NCBI GenBank assembly: GCA_013350335.1
Contig: CM023539.1
Coordinates: 11,036,302 to 11,100,301, forward strand
Reading direction: 5' to 3'
DNA: 64,000 nt
DNA from: Chimonanthus salicifolius
Taxonomy: Eukaryota > Streptophyta > Magnoliopsida > Laurales > Calycanthaceae
Under the pieces are notes generated by a model. That model had not been told where the DNA came from. It was given only the letters and a program-made list of their open reading frames with translations, and ran no database searches. A program made the position numbers and the translations under genes. Positions 1 through 12,500 of this stretch are shown here, one piece after another (positions within the stretch are counted from its first letter, which is position 1; each line of letters starts with the position of its first letter).

Positions 1-485
1 TACTAGTTCCACTTTGAACAATCAAGTGACAAATATATTGGTTTTTTTTAAGGCAAATAAGTTGATATTTTTAGTAGGTTTTAAGAGGAGAAAAATGTAG
101 TAACATTTTAGTCATCTTGGAAAATAATGGAAGTACTAAAGAACTTCATGAAGAATGGATGCGAGCGTCTGATAGGGGTATGAATGTTTGACATGCGTAC
201 AAGTGTTTGAAATGGGTGTGACATATCTTGAAGAGTCCATGCAACATAGTCCATCCTGTACCATTTTTACTTTTATAGTTTCTATGCCGATATTTTTTGC
301 TTTTTCCTTTTCCTTTTCCTTTCCCCCTTCTGCATCTCTCTTTGTTGGAATTCTCATTCTGTTTTAAATTTATGCTGCTCTATTGTTTTTAATATATTAT
401 CAGTATATAAAATTTCCTATATTATCTTTTGTTCAATTCTTTATGTTCATACCGGTCTTTGGTCTTTATTCTACTTGTTTTACAG
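1..485 (+). other. Intron or upstream sequence of LTV1, with a C/T-rich tract
   Basis: I see no coding exon here. The stretch ends in TTGTTTTACAG, a good splice acceptor, at 485. A pyrimidine tract of CCTTTT units lies at about 299-331. The 5' exons of LTV1 are expected further upstream, outside the window. Confidence 0.5.
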
Positions 486-2215
486 CTTACTCTTCGGGAA
501 TATGACTCAGACAGTGAACGTGATGATGTTGATTCTGTGTCGAGTGAAGACAAATGCCTAGCAGCTAAGCTCGCTAATACCTTTAAAGACTATGTAATGG
601 ATGACCTGGATCTTAATGACAAGTATAGAGTTCCGGGTGATCCTTACATCAGGATGGAGGAGCAATCAAAGGGAAAGAAGTGGACTCTTCTGCTGATGTA
701 ATTCGTAGATGTGCAGAGTATGCTGAAATGTACTGCAAAGAGGACGAAGGTAAAGAAGATGTGGTGGTTGTGCAGGAAAGTAGTGATGAATCCGAGGTGT
801 GGGACTGTGAGACTATCATTTCTGCATACTCAAATCTTGATAATCACCCTGGAAAAATACAAGCTCCAGAAAAACCTAGGAAAAAACCTACTCCAATTGT
901 TTCTGGGGCATTGAATAACAACAGTAATATAATTTCTCTTCGAGGAAAAGAGAAGCTGCCAGTTGATTTTCTGCCACACAATAAAAGAGCAGCAGAGAAG
1001 GTCAAGAAAGTGGTCAGTGTGGGTGCTGAACATCAAAAGAGGAGACCACATGGTGAGGAGTCAAAAGAGGAAAAGAAACAACGGAAGGTAAATATTTGAT
1101 CCTACTGCATGCATACACAGAAGCTTAAGTGATGCTCCTTAAAGTGGAAAGAGTGGTTTTACCTTTTAAGAATGAATGTTTTATCATTTTCAATGCTGCA
1201 TTTGCTCAGGGACTTTGAATTCCATATGAGATCTTGAATGAATGGCCTGCAGATCTCTTCTTAGGTACTGATTAAAAGTGCATATAACACACATACACTA
1301 GCTAAACTTTTAGGCTCAATGCTGCAATTCTGGGCATTGAAACCTACAAGTGACACCTTATTAACTTAGTTCTCAGCTGGTTGCACCATGTAAAGCATCT
1401 TCAAAAACTAAGTTTTTCATCCTTGTTCCAAACGGTTGAATTGTTTGACATTAACCTTAATTCATTTCAATATGTTCTCATATGATTTAATAAATGCTAA
1501 TTAGGCCTGTTCATGGGCCAGGTTAAGGCTGGGATTTGACAAAACAGCCCGAGCCTGTTTATATCTATAACAGCTCGTGCTTGTCTGAAGCCTATCGGGC
1601 TTTTAAAGGTAAAGCATGAGTCCATCGTTTGGAGTCCATTTACTTTGTAACTTGAAAATATAACTATATAGATTGAAAGTATACTTAAAAGACCTATCAC
1701 CAGTTAAAATTTCAGTCTAGTCACTTGATCTTAATAGTCAAAGTTAGCAGATGTCCTTAAAATGATTCTATGCTTAGTGATTTTGACCATTAAAATCGAG
1801 TGACTAAAAATTTATTTTTGAGATGAAATTTTAACGGATGGTAGGTCTTTAAATCTGCTTTTAATATGCACGGTTAGAATTTCAATTTGCAAAATAAACG
1901 GGCGTAAAAGCCTGTTAGGCCTCGACAGGCTTTAAGTGAAAGCCTCTGCCTGGCCCATCGGACAAAAATCTTGTTCAAGTCCCCGTTTATTTGAGTCGGG
2001 TTTGGGCCAGTCACAAGACGGGGGGTTCAAACAAATGAACACTCCTAATGCTAATGCTCTTCACGTTGAATTTTCTTTCACAATCTGCAGTGAAAGAGGA
2101 GAAACGGGAGGCACGACGGGCAAAGAAACAAATGAAGGGACTTTATAGGTATGAAGCCCAGCAAGCACAGTGGGTTGCTGCTATTTCAGGACCGTCTTCT
2201 ATCCGTCTTATGTAA
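486..2215 (+). CDS. LTV1: LTV1 ribosome biogenesis factor, 3' exons only, frameshifted
   Basis: LTV1 is a conserved factor needed for assembly and export of the 40S ribosomal subunit. Two exons are visible: 486-1087 (after TTTTACAG, before GTAAAT) and about 2091-2215 (after CTGCAG, stop TAA 2213-2215). Family hallmarks are VDSSADVIRRCAEYAEMY, LPVDFLPHNKRAAEKVKKV, KKRRPHGEE-like EHQKRRPHGEESKEEKKQRK and, in the last exon, VKEEKREARRAKKQMKGLY. Oddities: the first exon changes frame near 672-680 (frame of 486 up to EEQSKGK, then the frame of 680 with VDSSADV), as expected from loss of one base. In addition, the two exons do not join in phase at the only good acceptor: VKEEK needs one more base from the first exon. 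The N-terminal half lies outside the window or is missing. This is either a decaying copy or carries sequence errors, since the family is normally essential. The family call is firm; functionality is doubtful. Confidence 0.85.
1502..2047. mobile_element. hAT-type MITE in the last LTV1 intron
   Basis: The element begins TAGGCCTGTTCAT and ends ATGAACACTCCTA, an imperfect terminal inverted repeat. It is flanked on both sides by ATGCTAAT (1494-1501 and 2048-2055), a perfect 8-bp target duplication typical of hAT transposons. No transposase is encoded. A related copy lies at 25973-26584. It ends only about 43 bp before the acceptor of the last LTV1 exon. Confidence 0.85.
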
Positions 2216-3269
2216 GGTTCATTGGTCAATCCTTTCCCCAGTTGGACTCTTGGAATGACCATTTCAGTTGAAGATGGTGACATCGTTTCTTAAATATCTA
2301 TATTTCTTAGTGAGAAAATCTCTCTTAATGTTATATGGATATATTATATGAATAACATGTATACTTTTTATCTTTCCCACTTTTTGTGAGAATGAAGGGA
2401 TTTGTTGTAAGTTGGATTTCTAAGAATAACTGAAGTAACTACTCATGAGTTTTTGTTTTAGGACTACTAAAGCACACATTTCTCTAGATAGCTTTTGTAC
2501 ACCTTTCCACCCTACGAGTCCCCCAACTAATAGAATATTTATTCTCCAGAAAATTTAGTTAAATTTAATCGTTTAGCAGGCAATATACTCGGAGGGAGTA
2601 TGTTAAGAAACAAGAGATTTTGAGCTAAAGGGAAGGATTTTGTACAAGTGGATCTCTATCTCCCAAGTTTCAGTATTCAGTCAAGAATCCCCTCTAGTCT
2701 CCAAGAACTTTCTCCACTCTGGTGATGGATGACTAATCTCTGCATCCTCTTATGATAGCCAAACAACTATTACTTAGTTGGAGTTGATTTTCTTATCTCA
2801 AACTCAAAATCTCCAAAGTTTGGAATCTACTAATTAAGGGTTTTTAGGAAATGAAGCAATGGGAGCCAACTGCAAAATATTTTCATGGAGCTCACCCACA
2901 TTCATCCCATTCGGATTAATATTTATCACTCGAATGAATCGCCCAAATATTACACAAACTCTATTTACACTTGGCTGGTAGCTGGGATTGTGGAAATGAG
3001 GTGATTTTTTTTTTCTACATCTCAGTCCATGTCCAGACCTTTTCATCTTGTCCTTGAAAATTGAAATTGGTGGTGGTTCTGGGTGAGGGTGAGGTTGGCA
3101 TCATTCTAAGTTTCTGATAATCCTTTTGTGTCCCTTCCAAAGTGTCCTGGACGGTGATCTTCTTAGTTGTAATGGTGCCAGCATACTAACTATATTACAG
3201 TCTCGTCTCTCAAACAGTCATTTACAATATAAAGAGTCGTATATGAGGATATATATAAAAAATGTCCTG
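2216..3269. other. LTV1 3' UTR and spacer
   Basis: The first few hundred bases are probably LTV1 3' UTR. I see no convincing gene or repeat in the rest; short reading frames here have no recognisable content. Confidence 0.4.
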
Positions 3270-4690
3270 TCATATACCGGGATTTTAATATCGGTTTTAG
3301 AACTTATATATATCTGCCAATATCGGTGGTATTAATTAAAAAATAAGAGATTCCTCAACCGATATATCGGCCGAGACCGAATTTTCAACCCCTGGCCATA
3401 TGTACCAGCCAGCCAGCTATATTGTAAAATGTGTAAAATGTATCTATGTTTGGACACATTTCCATATTAATGTCTCTATGGATGTTAGTACTCGTGACAT
3501 AACAAAAATGATAACAAAAATAATATTTCGCATTTCTTTGAGACATAACCAAAATAATGGTACGTTTGTCATGGAGGTAAAAGTATCGGTCAATATGGTG
3601 GGTATCGGCCCTACTTAGATTCGGGCACAACGGAAGGGTGAGAAGATCTGAGATTTTTGGATGGTATGGCAACAATGCACAGACACAAATCAGGCATCTT
3701 TTATTTTTAATAATTTTTCCATCGTGATGGCCCCACAACTGTTGAAAATCTTCTTTGTAAAGAGGAAGACTTCCTCCTACTTCCACGGCAAGTATCCCTC
3801 ATCCGTTCATCCGATCTAATTCTCTCTTCCATTTTTTGTTTTTCAACTTAATTATTTTTTACTTTTATTATCTCAAAAAACTCGATTTTCAGCTCATTTT
3901 CGACGATTCGGGCCGTTGAACCTTGAGTTCTTTGCTATATCTACGAGTATTATAAGTTTTTTTCCATATTATTTAGTGTAGCCGTCATATCTCAAGGTAT
4001 TATTATTTTAAATTTATATTTTATGCACTTATTTAAAGCTTCTAATTATATTTTTTGAATCCAAATGTTGTGTACCTTTTTTTTATTATTATTGTGAATG
4101 GTTTATGTGGTGTTTTAAAGTTACTGCAGTGTAACATTTTTATTTTATCATTTGTATATATTTTTTAAGATTTTTATCCAAAAATTAAGTGTATTGAAAA
4201 ATATAGTTTAAATATTTTGAAATGACCTTTTTTATTGGAAATGGTTTATGTGGTGTTTTAGAAGTTAATGTAGAAATTTTTTTATTTCATGCATTTATAA
4301 TTCTTTTTTAATTTTTATATGAAAATTAAGTATTGAAAAATATAGTTTAAATATTGTGAAAATCTGAAATAAATGTTTTAACATTGCAATAATTATGTTA
4401 TTTTTTTAGTTACATTAGTAGAAGATTACTAGAATTTTTTTTTCTAATTTTTCTACATTTTTTTTTTGTAATTTTTTCAAAACTTTTGAAATTCTTGATT
4501 TCGTAATTTAAAAATAGCATTTTACTATGTAAATAACCGTTACTTAATAATAAAATAAGCTAAGATTTTTCTTGATTTTCTGTAATTTTTTCAGAATTTA
4601 AAAAAAAAAAAAAAATGAGAGAGAAAAATATCGGTTGAACCAATCAATATGCCCGTATCGGCACATCAGCAATACGTGTGGGCCAGCCAT
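3270..4690. repeat. Dispersed repeat rich in TATCGGCCGATA-like words
   Basis: The two ends carry TATCGG-type words (around 3290-3380, 3585-3610 and 4630-4670), while the middle is very AT-rich with no coding content. The same words recur at about 13370-13600, 28690-28830 and 30690-30800, so this is a dispersed non-coding repeat family. Exact ends and class are unclear. Confidence 0.5.
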
Positions 4691-7600
4691 TATTTTTGTC
4701 TCAGTTGATAATAACCTGATATAAAAGAAAAAAAAGAAAAAGAAAAAGAAAAAGAAGGGGTCTTAATTTTTATGCTCTTCATTTGATTAATTTATATCGC
4801 TTAAGAGCGACACTTGACAATTGACATCGATCCTCTGTTATAATTTTTTAAATTTTTATACAATCACTAATCAGCATAAGTTCTTTTAAGTGACAATTAA
4901 ATATTATCAATACAAGCAGATAGAATAAACAACTGGAATAGGTTACTTTAAGTTTGATGTAATGGCTTCAAAGACTTTACATATGGTGGAACTTATGCCT
5001 AATTCAGTTGAGATTAAGGTTCATATCATTTTAAGACATGATTAGATAAAATCAATTTTGTATGTGGGATCCATTTTTATTAGAAAAATAATTAAATCTT
5101 AATGTCTTATCATAGATGATGGACTAAATAATCAGCTACATGAGGCACAATTACCATTTGAATGAAATGAACTATTGGATCTTTTAAATATTGTGCATAG
5201 AAGTAGTTCGAATTAAGAAATCAGTAGGTTTGGGTTATGAATTTTTATACTTCGAGTCAGATTGGGTTGGGAAAATAAAAAATCGTATAAAATTTGGGTT
5301 GGGTTGGATTGAAAAAATTAAAATCAACCCGACTCGACCAGACATAATGTGATTCGCTCCAAGTGCACCAAGTTATAAAACGGCACTTGGGTTGACTTGG
5401 GTCAGAAATTCGGGTCTGGTTGAGTAATTCGAATTGAGTCAGGTTCAATAAATTTTGAATGAGCTGGATTGGATTTATTAAAATCCGATCGGACCTAACT
5501 CGAGTTTCAACCCTATGTAAAACAAACCAAGCCGTTACTTCCCATGGAGTCAACCTCATTTAATTATTTATCCTATTTATAGGGTTTTTAGATCAGGCCA
5601 ATCTAAAGTCCAACCCTGCCTATAGTAGATGAAAAGTCTAAGCCTTTGTTGAACTCTGCTTGTAGATTAACATACTTAGATGAAGTGTGTAAAGCCTATC
5701 TTAAGGCCTAATTTAAAATTTCGAATAAATGATTTTATTTTTAAGTGAGGAAGGTGATTACATTATATAAGGCTTATTACAATAATAATAATAATAATAA
5801 CAGCGATTATAATATAAGTAGTTATTATATATTTATCGAAATTATATATATGTCTAAATAGGTTAAAAAGCTCATCTGTTATTAAATAAACCCAACTTAG
5901 AAGTTCAGTTGAATATAGACGCATTTAAAAGAAAAATGATGCAAACTGAACTTATTTAATAAATTGGTATCTTCAGAGTGAAAGTTCAAAATCAACAGGT
6001 CAATCAAAATCTTAACTCAATAATTTGTGAATAAATTTGTTAATACCAATTTATTGAGTTAAAATAATTTGCTAATTCAATAAAAAAAATTATTTATTGA
6101 CATGGTTATTAAATTAAAATATTTGAATAAAATTATCCGTAGCTAAAATTTGAATCCTACCAGTTATTATTTTTATTGTGTAAATATTAAATCAATCATT
6201 TACAATGAAAGTGAATCCCATTGTTAATCCTTTTCGAAAAATACAGTTATATCGCCGTTAATTAAACCAATCGCAATTAGAGATGTAAATAGATATTTGA
6301 AATCTAAAAACTCAAAATTATTCAACTCGAAAATAAATTATTTTTGTTGTGTAGATTTATTTAAATTTTTTAATTTGTCTGAATTTAAATTTTAAATTAC
6401 TTCGTTTAGATCTACCGATATTCGAATTTTATGAACCCTGTACCTTAAATTATAAGGACAAGATAATGTAAAATTGTAAATAATACTCTTATCGGTGAAG
6501 AAAGGCAGTCTGTGTCTCTGTGAACCCTTGCATGATAAGTAAATGAGGGAGAGGAAGAGGGAGAGGGAGAGGAGAGAGGGCCTAAACCAACTGAGGGCTG
6601 GCTTGATAGATGTTGAGGCTTAAAGTGAAAAATTTAAATGAGGTATTTTTGGTATTTAATATATTATTATAAATAATATTTAATTAAAATTTTAATTTTA
6701 CATAATAAAAAAATTATCTAAAATCTATTTTTCTTACTTTTTGAGATGTAAAATTACTAATTTAATTTTTGTATTCATGTTTTGCTAAAATGTCATTTGC
6801 AATTGATAACATAGCTAATTGATTTAATATTTAAATTAATGAAAAATTAAAATGAACTAAATTAAAAGGTTAAAGAACAATAGAACATGACACTGTGAAA
6901 ATAAAATAATTGATGAATGGTTAAAATGTCCTCTATTATTCTACCAATTCATGAAATATCTCTAAGTTAAAAGTCACAAAGAGAGGAAATATATTGTTAA
7001 AGAAAAAATTATAGGCAGAAACTTAAACCAAAAGAAGTACAAAATAATCCAAATCTCACCTATACAAATTCACAAATCAACACACAGAAAATGCAAACAA
7101 TACCCATAAATGGATCCCTTGAAATGCATTTCCTCATCTAAAGTACTTTAATCCATTGCTTGTTTTATAAATAGAAGAGTCCCCTCTTGACTTTTGAGTA
7201 CTTGAAATTACTGAATTTTTATAGCTTTTTAGTCCTTATATCTCTTTGCCAACATATGTAATTTTTGAAATATCTGATTCACTTATTAGATGAAAGGTCC
7301 TTTAGGTCTGATTAAAATTGGAAATTTTCAGTTGAATGGTTGAGTATTTTCTAAAGCTATTTTCTAACTCTCGATAAATACCTCTACTAAAACTAGTCTC
7401 ATTTTAACTGTAGAGTATATCACCAGATATCTTATCATAATTCAAAAAAGAAAAAAGAAACTCTTTCGTTTAATTGCAAATGGTTTTACCACTTTTCATC
7501 TAAGCCAAAGAAGCTTAATCATGTCCCTTTTTACTCACGCTATATATCTCAATTCCATCTAGTCCTCTATGCAATCAAAATAGGGAGTTGGGCCTTTTTC

Positions 7601-7716
7601 AAATGGGGCCTAAGGCCTATGCCTAACTTGACTTATAGTTAGGTCAGGCCTCACTCCTTATAGATTTATCCAGTGTAAATAAAGAGAGTTGCACATGTCC
7701 TAATATTAATTGAGTG
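4691..7716. other. AT-rich intergenic DNA with microsatellites and repeat fragments
   Basis: It holds an AAAAG-type microsatellite (about 4723-4757), an ATA run near 5782-5800 and a GAGAGG tract (about 6544-6580). A stretch at about 6592-6720 resembles the hAT-like element at 12940-13269: both share TATTATTATA followed by TAATATTTAATTAAAATTTT. A GGTTGGGTT/CAACCC-rich piece at 5230-5520 may be another MITE. No gene seen. Confidence 0.4.
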
Positions 7717-9059
7717 CTCCATGTAAGGGCTCAGAATTTTTAAATAAATAAAAATGTGGATATAAGTTAATTTAATGATGAAAATTGGGAAATTGGTGGG
7801 ATAAAAGGTAATGGACCAAAATTTGGACAAAGGCCCAAGTATGGCCCAGTAAACTAATGTTTGGATTTAAATTTATTTAAATGGTTAATGAGGGTTAAAT
7901 GGGTCAAGCATGGTCACATTGGGTCAAATACCCATTTGGGACCCAATGGGTCAAGATGGTTGTGCTCTAATGGTCTAGATGGAAGTGTAATTGGGCCATG
8001 GGCCCAATGGGGATCCATTTAGAGTGAATTCAATGAAATTAAATCACCTAAGTGGTTTAAAAAAAAATTAAACCAAGATGGTGTGGCCAAGTGGGACCCA
8101 CCTTCACCTCATCAAGTGAGGTGGCGTGTGGGCCAATGATTGGTGGGGCCGGCCACCATGGTTGACTTGGTCAACTATGGGTGGAATAATGGGAATTAGG
8201 TTAAATACAAATGAATTAACCTAAGGTAATTATCAAATTAATTAAGTAATTAATTTATTAAATTGGTGGCCAATTGGGGTTAAAATTGGTCAAATGGAGA
8301 CCAAGCTACCCCACCTCAAAATTTACACACGTTAGGCTTGGTGGTGGTTTAAATGACCACCACCATAAAGCAAAGAAAAGATCTTAAAAATATCTCATAA
8401 GGTTGGTGAAACCAATTAATGTAAAGTAAAAGTCTTTAAGTCACCAAATGAGATAAGTTTTGTTGGTCCTCCCATTCTCATTTTCTTTTCACAAACTCCA
8501 CCTCTTCCACTCTCCCATGGTCGTCCCCTACATCCAAGTGAAGGAGAGAAAAAGAGCTAAGGAAAAGGGAAGAGAAGGAGAGAAGAAAGGAGTAGAAATT
8601 GGAGGGAAATCACTCTAAGGTGAGGGCTAACATCTTTCCTCTCATGATTTTTCCCTCTCCCTCTCTCACACAAACCCTACCTTGGCCGATCCTAAGGTTG
8701 GGGTTCGCCACCATGGATCAAGAATCTTGACCTACCAAAGATCAAGAGGAAGGAGAGAGGAGCCTAAGGAGACCGACGGGAGCGGCGGAAATTGAAGAAG
8801 ACGTCGGATTGTGAGTATTTCTTAAACAAGAAATTTTGGATGTTTAGGGTCTAAGAATTGGAATTTATTTTTGTAGAATTTAATGGTGGTTACATAAATG
8901 TGTGTCATGGATGTTAAACCCCTCAAATGTGAGGGTGGAAGATGGAGGAAACCCTAAGTGGGAAAAATTAAGGTTAGGTTAAGAAAATAAATAAATGGGT
9001 TATGTGCATTATGTAAATTATGAGATTAAGCATAGAATGGGATGATTGGAAGAAAAATT

Positions 9060-9890
9060 ATTGGCCATAGGGTTCGGCCATGTAGCATGGCCGAACCCCA
9101 TGGTGGGTGATTAGCCATTTGATGTAAAATGGTTAGGGTTAATGAATGGAAGATAATGAAGGTGGCTAATGGATTTTTGGGTTGTAAATGAATGAATGTG
9201 GATGAGTATTAAAATGGTTTTATGATAAAAAATGCAATGGGATTTTATGGCATTAAGAAGGCATAAAAGAGAAGGAATTGTGAACCATGGGTTCGGCCAT
9301 GGTGCATGGCCGAACTCTAGGTTGTTATGTGTGAAATTAGTTAGGGTTTTAGGGTTTAAAAAGCCATGGAAAATGGGAAGATGGGTGGATTTAATATTTT
9401 GGGTGAATATAGGTATTATGGAGCAATGAATGATGAATCATGAACCATGGGTTCGGCCATGGTATATGGCCGAACCCTATGCTGATGAAATGATGATTAA
9501 ATGGTGGGTTTAAAGGATAATGTGTTGATGAATTTTGGGTTTCAAATGAACAAAAGTAATGATCCAAATGGGACTAAGAATATGGTTTAGTTGCATGATG
9601 TAAACCCCTCAAGGAGGGATTATTAGTGGATCTAAAATGTAACAATGGACCCAAGAAAAAATGGGGAAAGGACACCATGGGTTCGGCCATGGTGTATGGC
9701 CAAACCCATGGCCCAATTGGGATCCATTTGGTGGGTTAAATTGGATGATGAATGGTGATTTAAATGCATGATATAGACCTCTCATGGGAAGACTTGTGAT
9801 AGATCTAAAATGTGCCAAAAGATTCAAGGAAAATGGGGAACAAGACATCATGGGTTCGGCCATGGTGTGTGGCCGAACCCATGACCCATT
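9060..9890. repeat. Five hairpins built on GGGTTCGGCCATGG, inside the solo LTR
   Basis: Five copies of a short palindrome, each GGGTTCGGCCATG, a few bases, then CATGGCCGAACCC or a close variant, start near 9067, 9287, 9444, 9677 and 9849. The spacing is irregular (about 157-233 bp). A degenerate sixth lies near 10120. Each can fold into a stem of about 12-14 bp. Confidence 0.8.
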
Positions 9891-11135
9891 TTGTAGGTCA
9901 TTGTATGAGCTAAGGTTGGGTCCATGTTTGTGTTTAGATGATGGAGAATCTTATTAAATGAGATGGCTGATTGTGTTTCATGTTGAGTCATGGTTAGTGA
10001 ATCCTTAATGGATCTAAGTTATGGATGAATTTTAGACTTAAAATATACATGAATAGAGGAGATATTAAACCATGGAAGTTTAGTGGCATAACCGTAATTA
10101 TGAGCCACAATAAAGAACCATGGCTGAACCCCATGTATGTTGGACATGAACTTGGGTGCATTAAGATGACCTTATGAATGATTAAATTAAGCTTGGGATT
10201 GATGCATTTTAGTTTCATAAATTAGAATGCTTAAAGGGCTAAAATTTGGAATTATCATGTGTTTAAATCAATGGAAATGAGGCTAAGTTAAGGGCTGATT
10301 TTTAATGATCTTGTAACGTGGTTAGGGATCATTAATGGACCTAGGTTGTGGATCAATTTTTGGACTTAATCATGCATGGATAAATGGGTGATTAACCATG
10401 GAAAATGAGGTAGTGGCAAAACCGTAATTAAATGCCAAATTCAAGAATTCCATGGAAATTGATCATGGAATGAGGGGCTCTAATGTAATAACCTTATAAG
10501 TGGTTGATCAAGCCTATGGTGGCCAAATTTTAAGACTTATGGGAGTAAAAGGTTTAATAGATGACATGGGACCGCACCCATAAAACCAAAATAGTGACCG
10601 GTTTTCCATATGGGCTTAGAAATGGTTAAAACATGGACTAATGATAAATGTGTAATAAGGTACTGGACATCGCAGGCGGTGCGCGATCGGCGACCGGGTT
10701 TATCGAACGGAAAACGTAAAGGACGCGAGTCGGTATTCAGTAGGATTCCTACATTTTTGTAAGCCATGGATTGGGTGATGTTTTCTTTAATTTATTTTGA
10801 AAAGAATGTGGTTGCCTTTAAGATGAGTTTTGGATTATGTATCTTGTGATGTTTTCCTTTAAATTATTTTGGAAATCATGGGAATGTCTTAAGATAGGTT
10901 TTGGATTAAATATTATGGGATGTTTTTCCCTTTGATTTATTTGATAATCAAGTAATTGTTTTAAGATGGGTTTTTGTGTTACTATTGAACTACATATATT
11001 ACATGGCACATGGCATCTACATCTCATGCATGGCATGGGAGGGATATGACAGGGGAATGATGAAATGAAACCGGAGTCCATGCTCCGTCGGGGCGACCGA
11101 TAAACGCATGGAGATGTTCATTATGTATTATTATA

Positions 11136-11256
11136 CCTTGATGATGGTTTTCCATCAAGGAGGATGTTGTATTTATTGTTATACATTGATGATGGTTCTT
11201 CCATCAAGGGGGATGCCTAGTGTGGGTCGCATCTTGATGAGGCTTTTCCATCAAGA
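11136..11256. repeat. Three hairpins built on CTTGATGATGG / CCATCAAG
   Basis: Three consecutive stem-loops lie at about 11136-11160, 11183-11210 and 11231-11256. Each has a CTTGATGA half, a short loop and a TCCATCAAG half, with a spacing of about 47-48 bp. They lie in the 3' part of the solo LTR and are unrelated in sequence to the GGTTCGGCC hairpins. Confidence 0.75.
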
Positions 11257-11991
11257 GGATCATGGCACGATGATGGTATGGATTTTATTTGGAACCTGTG
11301 TATGATTGAAAAAGGGACATTATACGATGAGGATGAGATGGATGGGTGGGGTTCATGACATAGAACACCCATTGCATAACATTGCCCAAAGTGCATGGTT
11401 TTGCTATAATATTATCTGCATGTTGTTATTACTAATCCATGTGCTAGCCCTACTCGGAGTCCTATTGGGCGCGTGGTCTAACGCCCTACTTCTACCATAG
11501 CTGATGACGCAGGAGGTGGCGAAACGGAAGGACGGGACGGGAGTCAAGCTTAGGAGCTTGGGAAGGCAGATTAATTATGTTGTTTAAGTGTATGTTGGAA
11601 AAATGTAATTTGAGTACCTTAGCTTGTCGGAATGTAATAAATTAGATTACTGGCTATGTTTTGGGACTTTATTATGGACATTATGGTTTTGAGGTATTAT
11701 AGAAATTTAAATGAATGTTATCTTCCCTGCTATCTCAAATCTGTACGATAGTCTTTGTTGTTAATTCCGCACTGAGAAGTAATATTCCTTGAGCTTACGT
11801 CTACGCATGAACCGTACTCGTGGACTTGGCTCCACGCACGCGTAGGGTTGGCCAGTTAAGGGTCGGGCTTTAGAAGCTTGGACTTAACTCGCGTCGTGAC
11901 GTCCGCGCCCTTTGTCACTTTTCTTTTTTTTTTTTAAAAAAAAAAAATAGACTCTGATATTTCGGTGAAAAGGGGCGGGCGTTACACTCCA

Positions 11992-12500
11992 TGAGGTATG
12001 GACACGTTTAGTAATAAAAAACTGAAGTTCGGGAGGATGAACCACCACTGCCACTTCGACCAGTTGTGGCACCACCACCCCTACCACTTCCACCAAATTC
12101 GGATCCTGGGCCACCAAACTGCTGGGGTGGCATCCCTTTGCATCACTGCCACGTGAGATTCTCATTTCCGATACAACTGAAGCCATGTTGAGAAATGAGT
12201 CTGACACAGTCAGTAACACAGATCAGGAGGCAGCAACGCCTGGGGCGATGACGGGTGGCGAGAACTCTACTGAGGCAACGCCGGACTGATCTGAGATGCA
12301 GATGGTTCGAGCATACACAACAAAGAGGATCGGCGAGAGAAGAGAGAGAAAGGAGAGGGAGAAAGAGAGAAGACATAGAGTACCACCGTCATTTCTGTAG
12401 AAAGAAGGAAAGAAATAGAACAGGGTTGAGTTAGGTCGATGGGCAGTAGAGCCCCCAATTTAAAAACTTATTCACGCGATGGGCAGTTGAGTTGGGTTCA
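11992..12500 (-). other. Unrecognised glycine/serine-rich reading frame fragment
   Basis: On the minus strand about 12000-12150 can encode a Gly/Ser-rich stretch (MPPQQFGGPGSEFGGSG). Upstream, in another frame, is MASVVSEMRIS; a GA-rich tract at about 12300-12375 could be a 5' UTR. The two pieces do not share one open frame. I do not recognise a gene. It may be a fragment of a host gene cut by the solo LTR that ends at 11986. Confidence 0.25.

Larger units (their letters stand above)
7722..11986 (+). mobile_element. Solo LTR of 4265 bp with target duplication
   Basis: It starts TGTAAGGGCTCAG and ends GGGGCGGGCGTTACA, that is TG...CA ends of the TGTAACGCCCC/GGGCGTTACA type common in plant Ty3/gypsy LTRs. 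The flanks are CTCCA at 7717-7721 and CTCCA at 11987-11991, a perfect 5-bp target duplication. No gag or pol coding is seen between the ends, so it is a solo LTR left by recombination between two LTRs, and an unusually long one. The orientation is assumed from TG...CA only. Confidence 0.85.

Noticed and set aside
5230..5520. Another hAT MITE with TAGG...CCCTA ends
   Set aside because: The terminal words are suggestive but I could not match any 8-bp flanking duplication, so I did not list it as an element.
9060..11260. CRISPR-like array from regularly recurring palindromes
   Set aside because: Spacing is irregular, units are palindromic and lie within a plant LTR; CRISPR arrays do not occur in this setting.
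12143..12458. Ser/Leu-rich minus-strand frames as a host gene
   Set aside because: The content follows from a GA/CT-rich tract and shows no known domain; at most a UTR or fragment, listed at low confidence.
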